In this document: positions 43,668-53,521 of the stretch, one piece after another
Position numbering within the stretch: position 1 is the first letter of the stretch
Layout: each line of letters starts with the position of its first letter
NCBI RefSeq assembly: GCF_000429865.1
Contig: NZ_AUCR01000001.1
Span: forward strand, 496,001-560,000
DNA: 64,000 bases
DNA from: Cucumibacter marinus DSM 18995
GTDB taxonomy: Bacteria; Pseudomonadota; Alphaproteobacteria; Rhizobiales; Devosiaceae
Direction: 5' to 3'
Notes under the pieces: model-generated
What the model saw: the letters and a program-made list of their open reading frames with translations, nothing else
Told to the model about the DNA's origin: nothing
The model's database searches: none
Position numbers and translations under genes: made by a program

Positions 43668-44699
43668 ATGACCAAGACCTTCCGCGATGCCAGCGCCCTG
43701 CCCCGGCACGACATGTCGTTTCTCGATGGCCGCCGCCTGCGCCGGACCCGCCAGGCGTCGTGGAGCCGGTCGATGGTTTCCGAGACTGTTCTGACGCCGG
43801 GCGATCTGATCTGGCCGCTTTTCGTGATCGAAGGCCAGAATGAGCGTGCGCCGGTCAAAACCATGCCGGGCGTCGACCGGTTGAGCATCGATCTGGCCGT
43901 CGATGCGGCCAGGCATGCCCATGCCGAAGGTATTCCCGCGCTTGCGCTGTTTCCCAACACGCCGGGCGAATTGCGCTCCAGCACCGCGGACGAGGTCTTT
44001 AATCCCGACAATCTGATGTGCCGGACGATGGCTGCCATCAAGGATGCAGTACCGGAAATCGGGCTGATCGCGGATACGGCGCTCGACGAGTATTCTGAAG
44101 ACGGCCAGGACGGCATTGTCGTCGACGGTGAAATCCTCAACGACGAGACCGTGGCCATCATGGTCAAGTCAGCCATCGTGCAGGCCCGAGCAGGCGCTGA
44201 CATCATCGCGCCTTCCGACATGATGGACGGACGGGTGCGCGCTATTCGCGATGCCCTCGACGCCGAGGGCTTCGAGAAGGTCATGATCATGAGCTATTCG
44301 GCCAAATACGCTTCGGCTTTCTACGGCCCGTTCAGGGATGCGGTGGGTTCGGGCAGCCGGCTTGTCGGCGACAAGAAGACATATCAACTCGACCCGGCCA
44401 ATCGCGAAGAGGCGATGCGCGAAGTCGAACAGGATCTTGTCGAGGGCGCGGATATGGTCATGGTCAAGCCGGGCCTGCCCTATCTCGATATCGTGCGCGA
44501 CGTGCGCGAGCGCTTCTCGGTTCCGGTCTTTGCCTATCAGGTCAGCGGCGAGTTCGCGATGATCGCTTATGCGGCGGAAGCCGGGGCCATTGCCCGCGAT
44601 CCGATTGTCATGGAAAGCCTGATGGCGTTCAAGCGCGCCGGGTGTTCAGGCATTCTGACCTATTTCGCGCTCGAGGCCGCGCGTAAGCTCAACGCCTGA
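43668..44699 (+). CDS. hemB: Porphobilinogen synthase (delta-aminolevulinic acid dehydratase)
   Basis: Condenses two 5-aminolevulinates to porphobilinogen in heme synthesis. 343 residues; Schiff-base lysines are Lys213 in SYSAKYAS and Lys267 in MVKPGLPY. The active-site metal region reads ADTALDEYSEDGQDG, with Ala/Asp where zinc enzymes have three cysteines, so it should be the magnesium-dependent type usual in Alphaproteobacteria. The ATG at 43668 is preferred; an ATG at 43656 is possible and neither has a strong ribosome site. Confidence 0.96.
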   Translation: MTKTFRDASALPRHDMSFLDGRRLRRTRQASWSRSMVSETVLTPGDLIWPLFVIEGQNERAPVKTMPGVDRLSIDLAVDAARHAHAEGIPALALFPNTPGELRSSTADEVFNPDNLMCRTMAAIKDAVPEIGLIADTALDEYSEDGQDGIVVDGEILNDETVAIMVKSAIVQARAGADIIAPSDMMDGRVRAIRDALDAEGFEKVMIMSYSAKYASAFYGPFRDAVGSGSRLVGDKKTYQLDPANREEAMREVEQDLVEGADMVMVKPGLPYLDIVRDVRERFSVPVFAYQVSGEFAMIAYAAEAGAIARDPIVMESLMAFKRAGCSGILTYFALEAARKLNA

Positions 44700-44782
44700 T
44701 CACCGGTTTTTCCTCTAAAGGCTTGCGAAACGCCGGTTTGCGCCCATTTATGGCTCACAAGGCATAAAGGCAGGGGTTCACA

Positions 44783-45325
44783 ATGGCGACCAATTCGCTT
44801 GGCTGGTTCTATCGCGACGATCTTCCCGATCCGGGCACGTCACCGGAATTGTTCGACGGCGTTTTGCTGCGCCGGGTCGTCGCCTGGTTCATCGACTGTC
44901 TCATCGTCGGCATTCTCCTGATTGTCGCCTCTCTGATCCTCGCTGTTGCGGGGGTCCTGACCTTTGGTGTTGCATGGCTCGGCTATTTCATCGTCGTGCC
45001 GGCTGTCTTCATCTTCTATTACGCAGTGACGCTCGGCTCGCGAGCGCGGGCGACGCTCGGCATGCAGTTCATGGATATTGTTCTGACGCCGACACGCACG
45101 CGGCCACTCGAAGGCTGGCATGCGATCCTGCATGTCATCGTGTTCTGGTTGACGCTCAATATCCCCTTCGTGCAGCTGATCGCACTGTTCACGCCGCGCC
45201 GGCAGATGTTGCACGACCTGATTGTCGGGACCTTGATGGTTCGCCGCTCGCCCATGGAGAGGTTCTGGGCCGAGGAAGCCGCTGACCACCCGCAGTTCAA
45301 CGAGAGATTCGGGCGCTACAGTTAA
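44783..45325 (+). CDS. RDD family membrane protein
   Basis: A 180-residue protein with an RDD domain: LLRRVVAWFIDCLIVGILL carries the Arg and Asp-Asp-like motif, followed by two more transmembrane segments and GSRARATLGMQFMDIVL. Function of the family is unsettled; some are ion antiporters. It lies between hemB and bpt as in other Hyphomicrobiales. AGGGG precedes the ATG. Confidence 0.88.
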   Translation: MATNSLGWFYRDDLPDPGTSPELFDGVLLRRVVAWFIDCLIVGILLIVASLILAVAGVLTFGVAWLGYFIVVPAVFIFYYAVTLGSRARATLGMQFMDIVLTPTRTRPLEGWHAILHVIVFWLTLNIPFVQLIALFTPRRQMLHDLIVGTLMVRRSPMERFWAEEAADHPQFNERFGRYS

Positions 45326-45357
45326 GCCCTAGGGAAACCTCAATTTTCCAAACGTGA

Positions 45358-45387
45358 GGCCGGGAAAGGATTTCTTTTTCCGGCCTT
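45358..45387 (+). terminator. Terminator after the RDD gene
   Basis: GGCCGGGAAA (45358-45367) and TTTTCCGGCC (45376-45385) form a 10-bp stem with one G-U pair and an eight-base loop. The downstream T run is weak (TTCATATTT). Confidence 0.55.
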
Positions 45388-45434
45388 CATATTTGCCTTG
45401 GCGCGGCGCGCGCGCTGCGTGATACCCTTGCGGT

Positions 45435-47255
45435 ATGGGGCAGTTGATTTCTCTTTCTCCAATGTTGGCGGCCTGGCTCAGCTTCGCCGTCATTTTTGTG
45501 GCCATCATCCTGTTCGCGACCGAACGGGTGGCGATGGAAGTTTCGGCATTGGGCGCGATTGTCGCGCTGCTGCTGATCGGCGCCGCCTCGCCTGATGCCG
45601 GGCTGACACCGGAAGCGCTGCTCGCCGGTTTCGCAAATCCGGCGCTGATCTCGATTCTCGCCCTCATCGTGATGGGCCAGGGCTTGATGCATACCGATGC
45701 GCTCGGCCCGTTCACCGCCAATCTTGAGCGGTTGTGGCCGCGCCAGGTCGGACGCGTGATGATCCTGGTGCTGATTGCCGCCGGCATCATCAGCGCGGTG
45801 ATCAACAACACGCCGGTCGTGGTGATGTTCATTCCCGTGCTCGCGGCCGTTGCGGCACGTCGCCGGGTCTCGACCCGCAAGATCATGATGCCCCTGAGTT
45901 ACATCTCGATTCTTGGCGGCATGACCACCATGATCGGGTCTTCGACCAACCTGTTGGCCGCCGGCGTGGCTCGCGATTCCGGGGTTGAAGGGCTCGATTT
46001 CTTCGCCTTCACGGTGCCGGGTCTGGCCATGGCGTCGGTCGGTGCGCTTTACGTGCTTTTCGTCATGCCGAAGCTGTTGCCGTCTGCGGGCGAGAGCGCG
46101 GATGATTCAGCGCCCTCGCGCAATCTTCAATTCATCTCGGAAGTTCGCCTGACGCCGGGCCATCCTCTGATCGGGCAGAGTTCGGTCGCGGGCATGTTCC
46201 CGGCGCTCACCACCATGACGCTGCGCGCGGTGCGCCGCTATGGCATCAACCACGTGCCCCCTTTCGAAGACCTGACCTTGCAGGCAGGCGATACCCTCAT
46301 CCTCGCTGCCACGCGCGACCGGTTAACCGAAGCGCTCAAGGAATGGCGCGCCTTTGACAACCCGGATGAGATCGCAGGGGGCACCGACGAGCGCCGGCCC
46401 GAGATCGTGATGTGCGAGGCGCTGGTGCCGCCGGGCTCGCGGCTCATCAACAATGGCGTCAACCAGGCCGGGTTCATGGCCCAGCATGGCTGCCTCATTC
46501 TCGGGGTCGAGCGGCGCAGCCGCATGCCGCGCCAGGCGCTCAGCGAAATTCGGCTCGAGGCCGGGGATGTGCTGCTGCTGGCGGGCAATCCCAAGCAGGT
46601 GAAACGGTTGCGCGGTCTGCAGGACCTCGTCGTTTTCGAGTGGAGCACGTCTGAGGTTCAGTCCAACCGCTACGCGCAGCGGGCGCTAGGCATCTTTGCG
46701 CTCACTGTGGCCGCCATCGCGACAGGCTTCGTGCCAACGGTCATCGCGGCGGTGACCGGCGCCTTCGCCATGATCGCGGCGGGTTGCCTCAACATCCGGC
46801 AGGCGGGCCGCGCAGTCGACCGGCGGATCGTCATGCTCGTCGGTTCGGCGATCGCCATGGCCACCGCGCTCGAGGTCACAGGGGGTGCCGAGCTTGTCGC
46901 CAGTCTCGCCGTCAGCGGCCTGGGCGATGTTCCACCGGCATTCGTGATGGGCGGCATCTTCCTGGTTGTGGCCCTGTTGACCAATGTTCTGAGCAACAAC
47001 GCCACCGCTGTGCTGTTCACCCCGATCGCCATTTCTGCGGCAAAATCGCTGGGCGTTGATCCCCTTCCCTTCGTCGTGGCCGTGATCCTGGGCGCCAATG
47101 CCAGCTTTGCGACTCCCATCGGCTATCAGACCAACCTTCTGGTCATGAGCCCGGGCCATTACCAGTTCAAACATTTCCTGGTTGCCGGACTGCCCCTCGT
47201 TTTCCTAGTCTGGATCGTGTTTTGCGTTGTTGCACCATGGTGGTACGGCGTCTAG
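45435..47255 (+). CDS. SLC13-family permease with TrkA-C (RCK_C) domains
   Basis: A 606-residue membrane transporter. N-terminal transmembrane block contains VINNTPVVVMFIPVL and GSSTNLLAAG, the SLC13/DASS substrate and sodium motif, mirrored near the end by LSNNATAVLFTPIAI and FATPIGYQTNLLV. The middle ~200 residues carry two TrkA-C domains (TPGHPLIGQSSV; VPPGSRLINNGVNQAGF), which in related carriers bind regulatory ligands. Substrate may be sulfate, a dicarboxylate or another anion. Start ATG without strong ribosome site. Confidence 0.88.
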   Translation: MGQLISLSPMLAAWLSFAVIFVAIILFATERVAMEVSALGAIVALLLIGAASPDAGLTPEALLAGFANPALISILALIVMGQGLMHTDALGPFTANLERLWPRQVGRVMILVLIAAGIISAVINNTPVVVMFIPVLAAVAARRRVSTRKIMMPLSYISILGGMTTMIGSSTNLLAAGVARDSGVEGLDFFAFTVPGLAMASVGALYVLFVMPKLLPSAGESADDSAPSRNLQFISEVRLTPGHPLIGQSSVAGMFPALTTMTLRAVRRYGINHVPPFEDLTLQAGDTLILAATRDRLTEALKEWRAFDNPDEIAGGTDERRPEIVMCEALVPPGSRLINNGVNQAGFMAQHGCLILGVERRSRMPRQALSEIRLEAGDVLLLAGNPKQVKRLRGLQDLVVFEWSTSEVQSNRYAQRALGIFALTVAAIATGFVPTVIAAVTGAFAMIAAGCLNIRQAGRAVDRRIVMLVGSAIAMATALEVTGGAELVASLAVSGLGDVPPAFVMGGIFLVVALLTNVLSNNATAVLFTPIAISAAKSLGVDPLPFVVAVILGANASFATPIGYQTNLLVMSPGHYQFKHFLVAGLPLVFLVWIVFCVVAPWWYGV

Positions 47256-47279
47256 AATCGCCTCACCAGTGAGTGCGGC

Positions 47280-48008
47280 ATGTCTCAGCAGAAACCCGAA
47301 CAAACGCAGTTTTACCTGACCGCGGCCACCCCCTGCCCCTATCTCGATGGGCGCAAGGAGCGGAAGCTGTTCACGCATCTGGGCGGCAAGCGCGCCAATA
47401 TGCTGCATGACCTTCTGGCGCAGCATGGCTTCCGCCGCAGCCAGAATATCGTCTATCGCCCTGCCTGCGACAGCTGCAGTGCCTGCCAGTCCGCGCGCAT
47501 TCCGGTCGATGCTTTCGAACCTGACCGGTCGCAGCGCCGCGTCTCCAGGCGCAATGCTGACCTGGTGACCGAGGAGCGGTTTCCGCTGGCCTCTGCCGAG
47601 CAATACGAACTCTTCAAGCGTTATCTCAACAACCGGCATACCGATGGCGGCATGGCGGCCATGTCCTTCCTCGATTACGAATACATGATCGAGGATACGC
47701 CGGTCGAAAGCATGGTGGTTGAATATCGCCTGCCGGGGCGGCCGCGCACCGGGCTCGTCGCCGCAGCCCTCACCGATGTACTGCCCGACGGGCTGTCCAT
47801 GGTCTATTCCTTCTTCGATCCGGATGCGGCAGGGCGGAGCCTCGGCAATTACATGATCCTCGATCATGTGCGCCGGGCCCGGGCTGCCGGACTGCCCTAT
47901 GTGTATCTGGGATACTGGGTCAAGGAATCGCCCAAAATGGCGTACAAGGGACGCTATCGCCCGCTCGAAGTGCTTTCCGATGGTCGGAATTGGACGCGCG
48001 TTGACTAG
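47280..48008 (+). CDS. bpt: Aspartate/glutamate leucyltransferase / arginyltransferase (N-end rule)
   Basis: A 242-residue aminoacyl-tRNA-protein transferase adding a destabilising residue to acidic N-termini for ClpAP/ClpS degradation. The N-terminal ATE_N domain has the Cys pattern CPYLDGRKERKLFT and CDSCSACQSARIPVDAF; ATE_C has GLVAAALTDVLPDGLSMVYSFFDP and YVYLGYWVKESPKMAYKGRYRP. Bacterial members are usually the leucyl type (Bpt). It lies 24 bases after the SLC13 gene. Confidence 0.94.
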   Translation: MSQQKPEQTQFYLTAATPCPYLDGRKERKLFTHLGGKRANMLHDLLAQHGFRRSQNIVYRPACDSCSACQSARIPVDAFEPDRSQRRVSRRNADLVTEERFPLASAEQYELFKRYLNNRHTDGGMAAMSFLDYEYMIEDTPVESMVVEYRLPGRPRTGLVAAALTDVLPDGLSMVYSFFDPDAAGRSLGNYMILDHVRRARAAGLPYVYLGYWVKESPKMAYKGRYRPLEVLSDGRNWTRVD

Positions 48009-48038
48009 GGCAAAGTCTGTTCGCCCGGGTGCCCGTTC

Positions 48039-49058
48039 TTGATCCTTCGTGTTTTCCGCCAGCTGCTGGCTTCCGCCGTCTCGCTCGCCGTCACCGGCCT
48101 GACGCTCATTCTGATCGCGGCGTTGCTGGGATTCGGCTTCGCTCCGTTCGACCTGCTCAATCACGGTCAGCTGGTGTTTCTGGCTGGATTGGTGCCTGCC
48201 CTTGTGCTCGCAGCGGTCGTGATGCAACGCGGGCCGACCAAAGCCCTTGTGCTGGCCATTGGCCTGGTAGGCCTTCTCAGTTCAGCGGCCACGGTGGTGC
48301 CGGAAGGCCTGCGGGCCATGGCCGGGCGGCCGACCACCAGCGCAGAAACTCTGCGGATCATGACCTATAATTTCAACACCCGTTACGGCGAGGCGGTGGA
48401 CAATCTGATTCCGGTCGACGAGGTCGATCCCGACATTCTGGTGCTGCAGGAATACTGGACCTGGACGCGAGACCGCCTGCATGACGACCTCTTGGAGCGG
48501 TTCCCCTATTTCCTTTCCTGCCATGGCGGCAAGCGGCGCAACGTGGCGATCTATTCCAAACGTCCCTTCTCACCACTCAACGGGCAGGATTGCGTCCACC
48601 CGCCGGGCCAGGAGACCCGCATGACCTGGATCATGGTGGAGATACAGGACGACGCGGGCGAGCCCTTCACCATCATCACCACCCATTTCGACTGGCCGGT
48701 ACCGATCCAGCGCCAGGCGGATCAGCGCGCTTTGCTGGCCGATCTTATTCGCGACATCGATACGCCCGTCCTGTTGGCCGGCGATTTCAACTCGACCTCG
48801 TTCTCTTATGCGCTGCGCCAGTTCTCCAAGGATGCCGGTCTTGAACGCCAGACCCAGTTTCTGACGAGCTTTCCCTCGCGCATCATGCGGCGCTACCTGT
48901 TCGCGCCTTTCCCAATCCTGCCGATCGATCACGTCATGACCCGGGGCCTTATCGTCTCCAACGTGTCCCGGGCGCCGAGTTCGGGTGCTTCGGACCACTA
49001 TCCCGTTTATGCGGATTTCGCCCTCGACAGCGAACCCAACGCTACCGAAGCTCAGTAA
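48039..49058 (+). CDS. Membrane-anchored endonuclease/exonuclease/phosphatase-fold protein, copy 1
   Basis: A 339-residue protein starting at TTG. Residues ~10-95 contain two to three transmembrane helices; the catalytic EEP domain follows with MTYNFN, LQEYW (metal Glu), TTHFDWP, LAGDFNS and SDHYPVY (catalytic His). The family includes DNases, phosphodiesterases and lipid phosphatases; substrate unknown. It is a paralogue of the next gene, sharing GFxxAPFDLxNHGQL and the full catalytic layout. Confidence 0.85.
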   Translation: MILRVFRQLLASAVSLAVTGLTLILIAALLGFGFAPFDLLNHGQLVFLAGLVPALVLAAVVMQRGPTKALVLAIGLVGLLSSAATVVPEGLRAMAGRPTTSAETLRIMTYNFNTRYGEAVDNLIPVDEVDPDILVLQEYWTWTRDRLHDDLLERFPYFLSCHGGKRRNVAIYSKRPFSPLNGQDCVHPPGQETRMTWIMVEIQDDAGEPFTIITTHFDWPVPIQRQADQRALLADLIRDIDTPVLLAGDFNSTSFSYALRQFSKDAGLERQTQFLTSFPSRIMRRYLFAPFPILPIDHVMTRGLIVSNVSRAPSSGASDHYPVYADFALDSEPNATEAQ

Positions 49059-49190
49059 CCACAATGCCCTGATCGCGAGACCGGCAATGGCACTGCGGAC
49101 GGGATTTGTGTATTTCGGTGCGCGGACCGCATTGGCGCCACGGTGTCACGGCGGCCCTTCCACGACCCGTCCCGAGGACAATGACCGCTG

Positions 49191-50219
49191 ATGGCCAAGC
49201 TTGCCCGCCGTTTTCTGGCGCTGTGTTCAAGCCTCACCACACTGGGGCTGGCGCTGATCTGTGTTGCAGCGCTTGCGGGTTTCGCCTACGCGCCATTCGA
49301 CCTGTTCAATCACGGGCAACTGATTTGGCTTCCGGCCCTGATCGTTGCGACCATCGCCGCGGGCCTTCTCTTTCAGCCGGGTCAAGCGCGACAGTTCATT
49401 GTCGGGATCGGCCTGATCGGCATTGCCGCATCTGCGGCGATTATTCTTCCCGAAGCCATCAGTTCGGGCCCACGGGCAAGCACGGCGCCGCAAAGCTCCG
49501 TGCGGGTGATGACTTTCAACATCAATGCCAGTTTCGGCCCCGCGACCGCCAACCTCGCGCCGATAGACGATGCCGATCCCGACATTCTCCTGCTACAGGA
49601 GTTCTGGAGTTCTATACGCGAAGAGATCGAAGATCAGCTCGACCGCCGCTTCCCGCACAAGCTCATTTGCCGAGAGCCGATCGGCTCCTATCTCGCCATC
49701 TATTCGAAGAGACCGATTGCGCCCCTCGATGGACAGGACTGCTTGACCTCAACCAATCCTGAGCTAAGGACGGCGGCAATCTTTGCCGAAACGACGGATG
49801 ACGCCGGCCAACCATTTGCCGTTGCCGTTACCCACCTCCGCTGGCCCGCCCCGGTCGAGCGTCAGCAAGGGCAAATGCGAGAGCTTGCAGCTCGTTTGGC
49901 CAGTATTGAAACACCGGTGCTGGTGGGTGGGGATTTCAATTCGACCCCGTTTTCATATGCATTGAAGCGGTTTGCCACAGATGCCCGCGTTCAGCGCCAG
50001 ACCCGGTTCCTGCCGAGTTTTCCGGCGGCGGTCGCCAGTCACCTGGAAAGCTTTTCGCGCTTCATCGCCTGGCCGATCCCCTTCGGCGTTCCGCCCTTCC
50101 TGCCCCTCGATCATCTGATGACCAGGGGCATGGCCGTGTCACATGTCACGCTTGCCGCGGATTCCGGCGCTTCGGACCATTATCCCGTCTATGCGGATGT
50201 CACCCTGCGGGCGGACTGA
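49191..50219 (+). CDS. Membrane-anchored endonuclease/exonuclease/phosphatase-fold protein, copy 2
   Basis: A 342-residue paralogue of the preceding protein: the same N-terminal membrane region (FAYAPFDLFNHGQLIWL) and EEP domain with MTFNIN, LQEFW, VTHLRWP, VGGDFNS and SGASDHYPVY. Identity looks moderate, so the duplication is not recent. 132 bases separate the two genes. All metal and catalytic residues are kept in both. Confidence 0.85.
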   Translation: MAKLARRFLALCSSLTTLGLALICVAALAGFAYAPFDLFNHGQLIWLPALIVATIAAGLLFQPGQARQFIVGIGLIGIAASAAIILPEAISSGPRASTAPQSSVRVMTFNINASFGPATANLAPIDDADPDILLLQEFWSSIREEIEDQLDRRFPHKLICREPIGSYLAIYSKRPIAPLDGQDCLTSTNPELRTAAIFAETTDDAGQPFAVAVTHLRWPAPVERQQGQMRELAARLASIETPVLVGGDFNSTPFSYALKRFATDARVQRQTRFLPSFPAAVASHLESFSRFIAWPIPFGVPPFLPLDHLMTRGMAVSHVTLAADSGASDHYPVYADVTLRAD

Positions 50220-50282
50220 CAGGTCTCGGCCCGCCGAGCGTTGCGACGCAACTGCTCTGCTTCGAGTTTCACCATCCATTCT

Positions 50283-50356
50283 CGTCACCACCCGGTATAT
50301 CCGGGTGGTCCCGAAACCACTTCTGCTGGGTCACCCAAACAAGTCGGGTAATGACG
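50283..50356. repeat. Intergenic palindromic repeat, copy 1
   Basis: A 74-base element with outer ends CGTCACCACCCG and GGGTAATGACG in inverted orientation and an inner hairpin ACCACCCGG-TATAT-CCGGGTGGT (50287-50309). A related copy is at 53522-53596. It lies between the EEP gene and the parC stop. Confidence 0.75.
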
Positions 50357-50396
50357 CCGGCACATGATCGGACCCGACACGTTCAGATAGCAGGTC

Positions 50397-52640
50397 TCAC
50401 CCCTTGAACCGGTTGTTCCGCGGAAAGCCGGTGGGCGGCTGGCGGCCTGCCTGGGCCCGTTCGCCGATCCAGGGGCCGAGTTCGCTCATCGCCTTGGTGT
50501 AGGTGCGGCCCGAGCTGTCGGTCCAGGTCAACCCGTCTTCGGCCTTGAAGGTCTTGATGTCGGAAAGACCGCCATCCTTGTAGCGCTGCAGGCGCACGCC
50601 CTTGCCGCGTCCCATTTCGGGCAACTGGTCGAGCGGGAAAACGAGGAGCTTCCGGTTCTGGCCGATCACGGCGATCGTGTCGCCGGTGACCTCGACAGCG
50701 CATTTCGCTTCGACCGGTGTCTTCACATTGATGACCTGTTTGCCCTTGCGGGTGTTGGCGAGCATCTCGTCTTCGAGCGCGATGAAGCCGTCGCCCTTAT
50801 CCGAGGCCAAGAGTCGCTTCGTGCCCGGCACATGGACGAAAAGATCGACGATATCAGCGCCTTCTTCCATATCGACCATGATGCGGATCGGCTCGCCATT
50901 GCCGCGCCCGCCCGGCAACTTGTCTGCGCCGATGGTGTAGATCTTGCCGTTGGTCGCGAGCAGCAAGAGCTTGTCGGTCGTTTGTGCCTTGATTGCGAGG
51001 CTGAGCTTGTCGCCGGTCTTGAAGGCAAGGCTCGACAGGTCCTCGATATGGCCTTTCATGGCCCGGACCCAGCCCTTTTCCGAGAGCACGACCGTCACCG
51101 GCTCGCGCTCGATCATCGCCGACTGAATGTCGTCGAGATTGGCCTCCGGAGCGGTTTCGAAGGTGGTGCGGCGCTTGCCGATCTCGGTTTTCTGTCCGAA
51201 ATCCTCGTGCAGCTTGGCGATATCGGCGGAGATCGCGCCCCATTGCTTCTTGTCGGAGGCCAGCAAGGCTTCGAGCCGGCCCTTTTCGGCGGTCAGCTTT
51301 TCATGCTCGGTGCGGATCTCGATTTCCTCGAGCTTGCGCAGAGCGCGCAGCCGCATGTTGAGGATCGCCTCGGTCTGGACATCGGTGATGGAGAAGGTTT
51401 CCATCATTACCGCCTTGGCATCGTCCTCCTCGCGAATGATGCGGATCACCTCGTCGAGATTGAGATAGGCGACGAGATAACCTTCGAGAACTTCGAGCCG
51501 GTGGGCGATCTGTTCGAGCCGGTGGTTGGATCGGCGGACCAGCACTTCCTTGCGGTGGTTGAGCCAGGCCTTGAGCACTTCGCCAAGCCCCATGACGCGG
51601 GGCACGGTGCCATGATCGAGCACATTCATGTTGAGCGAAATCCGGCTTTCCAGCTCGGTGAGCTTGAACAGGGATTCCATCAAGAGGACAGGATCGACCG
51701 TGCGGCTTTTGGGCTCCAGTACCAGCCGGATCAAGTGGTCGGATTCGTCGCGCACATCCTTGAGAAGGGGCAGCTTCTTGGCCAGCAGGAGTTCGGCGAT
51801 CTTTTCGACGAGACGCGATTTCTGAACCTGGTAGGGAATCTCGGTGACGACAATCTGATAGCCGCCCCGGCCCGTGTCTTCACTCTCCCAGCGGGAGCGC
51901 ACGCGGAAACCGCCCCGGCCCGTCTCATAGGCATCGATAATCGAGGCCTGATCGTCGACGATGATGCCGCCTGTGGGGAAGTCCGGGCCTTTGACGAATT
52001 GCACAAGGTCCCGGGTTTCGGCATCCGGATGTACGATCAGATGCTGGGCCGCCTCGCAGAGCTCGGCGACATTATGCGGGGGAATGTTCGTCGCCATGCC
52101 GACAGCAATGCCGGATGAGCCATTGGCCAGAAGGTTCGGGAAATTGGCCGGCATGACCACCGGCTCGTCGGTTTCTCCGTCATAGGTCGGACGGAAATCC
52201 ACCGCGTTCTCGGCAATGCCTTCCATCAGCCGCATGGCGACGTCGGTCATGCGTGCTTCGGTGTAGCGATAGGCTGCCGCGCCGTCGCCGTCGATTGAGC
52301 CGAAATTACCCTGCCCGTCGGCCAACGGGTAGCGCATGGAGAAGTCCTGGGCGAGCCGCACCAGAGCGTCATAGACGGCCTGGTCGCCATGCGGGTGGAA
52401 CGAACCGATGACGTCGCCAACCACCTTGGCGCACTTCTTGTAGCCCTGGCTCGGGTCAAGCCGCAAAAGACGCATGGCGTGCAGAATGCGGCGGTGAACC
52501 GGCTTCAGCCCGTCGCGGGCGTCGGGGAGTGCGCGCTGGGTGATGGTCGACAGCGCATATTGCAGATAGCGCTCTTCGAGCGCCGATTTGAGGTCCACAA
52601 CCTCGAGCTTGCCGTGATCGGGGGGCGACTGCTCACCCAT
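50397..52640 (-). CDS. parC: DNA topoisomerase IV subunit A
   Basis: Decatenating type II topoisomerase subunit, 747 residues. The catalytic tyrosine is Tyr126 in AYRYTEAR. Winged-helix region is [19 protein letters not shown], with Gln87 where quinolone-sensitive enzymes usually have Ser; Asp91 is kept. The C-terminal beta-pinwheel follows (~500-740) without a GyrA box, supporting ParC over GyrA. It is 39 bases downstream of recO on the same strand. Confidence 0.93.
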   Translation of the reverse strand: MGEQSPPDHGKLEVVDLKSALEERYLQYALSTITQRALPDARDGLKPVHRRILHAMRLLRLDPSQGYKKCAKVVGDVIGSFHPHGDQAVYDALVRLAQDFSMRYPLADGQGNFGSIDGDGAAAYRYTEARMTDVAMRLMEGIAENAVDFRPTYDGETDEPVVMPANFPNLLANGSSGIAVGMATNIPPHNVAELCEAAQHLIVHPDAETRDLVQFVKGPDFPTGGIIVDDQASIIDAYETGRGGFRVRSRWESEDTGRGGYQIVVTEIPYQVQKSRLVEKIAELLLAKKLPLLKDVRDESDHLIRLVLEPKSRTVDPVLLMESLFKLTELESRISLNMNVLDHGTVPRVMGLGEVLKAWLNHRKEVLVRRSNHRLEQIAHRLEVLEGYLVAYLNLDEVIRIIREEDDAKAVMMETFSITDVQTEAILNMRLRALRKLEEIEIRTEHEKLTAEKGRLEALLASDKKQWGAISADIAKLHEDFGQKTEIGKRRTTFETAPEANLDDIQSAMIEREPVTVVLSEKGWVRAMKGHIEDLSSLAFKTGDKLSLAIKAQTTDKLLLLATNGKIYTIGADKLPGGRGNGEPIRIMVDMEEGADIVDLFVHVPGTKRLLASDKGDGFIALEDEMLANTRKGKQVINVKTPVEAKCAVEVTGDTIAVIGQNRKLLVFPLDQLPEMGRGKGVRLQRYKDGGLSDIKTFKAEDGLTWTDSSGRTYTKAMSELGPWIGERAQAGRQPPTGFPRNNRFKG

Positions 52641-52679
52641 GAATGGCCTCGTTCGTCAGAATTCCGAATCAGTGACTCA

Positions 52680-53399
52680 CTATACCGGCTCGACGAGGCG
52701 GGAAATGAGGTGATCGCGGGTTGCAGGAGGTGAAATGTCCCGCGCCTGCCAGATATGCACAGCCAGGAAATGCCCGGTCAGGCGAAACGCCTCGGCGAGG
52801 TCACCCGGTTCGGCATCCCCTGCCCCTGTGAGGAAAGCCGGCAGGGGCAGGAGCCTGTCGGCGTAGGGTTTGCCCGCCTCGGCCGAAACCGCCCGAGCGG
52901 ATCGTGGCGATACGAATCTCAGATCATGGGTTACCCCGGTCGCAGCGCAGCTGGTCAGGTCAAGTCCAAAGCCGAGATCGTCCAGAAGCCGCAGTTCGAA
53001 ACGCGCCAGCGCGCGCCCGAGCGTGAGCGGATCAGCCTCGTTGTCGAGCATGGCGAGGGCCTCGAGATAGAGCCGTTCATGGGGATCGCGCTCCGGCAGC
53101 AAGCGCAGATGCTCGCAAAGGAGCTGGCTGAGATACAGCCGGCGGCGGCTCTCCATCAGCGCAGCGGCACGCAGGGTCTTGGCCTCGACTTGATAGGTGC
53201 CCAGATGCTCGTCGAGCCGGGCACGCCAGGTGATCAGCACAGAATTGCCCGGCTGCAGCACCGCCGCATAGCGCCGCGAGCGCCCGCCGCGTACCAGGCC
53301 CAGATGGCGACCGCGATCCGGCGTCATGACCTCCAGGATCATGGCGTTTTCCCCGTGCCGGCGCGTGCCGATGATCAGACCTTCGGAGGACCACTGCAT
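52680..53399 (-). CDS. recO: DNA repair protein RecO
   Basis: A 239-residue mediator loading RecA with RecR. The N-terminal OB fold begins MQWSSEGLIIGTRRHGENAMILEVMT; GRHLGLVRGGRS and LLCEHLRLLPERDPHERLY follow. The zinc cysteines of other RecO proteins are mostly absent. In many relatives recO is beside era and rnc; here it pairs with parC. Confidence 0.94.
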   Translation of the reverse strand: MQWSSEGLIIGTRRHGENAMILEVMTPDRGRHLGLVRGGRSRRYAAVLQPGNSVLITWRARLDEHLGTYQVEAKTLRAAALMESRRRLYLSQLLCEHLRLLPERDPHERLYLEALAMLDNEADPLTLGRALARFELRLLDDLGFGLDLTSCAATGVTHDLRFVSPRSARAVSAEAGKPYADRLLPLPAFLTGAGDAEPGDLAEAFRLTGHFLAVHIWQARDISPPATRDHLISRLVEPV

Positions 53400-53521
53400 G
53401 GCGAAGCTATAGCACTCTCAAATTGCGAGGTCCGCAGGGAATGGGGCGATCATTTTGTGCTGGCCGGCGGGCTGGTCGGGACAGCACAGAGAGTGTGGCC
53501 CTGCGCCTCTCCAACCACTGA

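Noticed and set aside
50832-52118. A 428-codon frame antisense to parC
   Set aside because: Shadow of parC.
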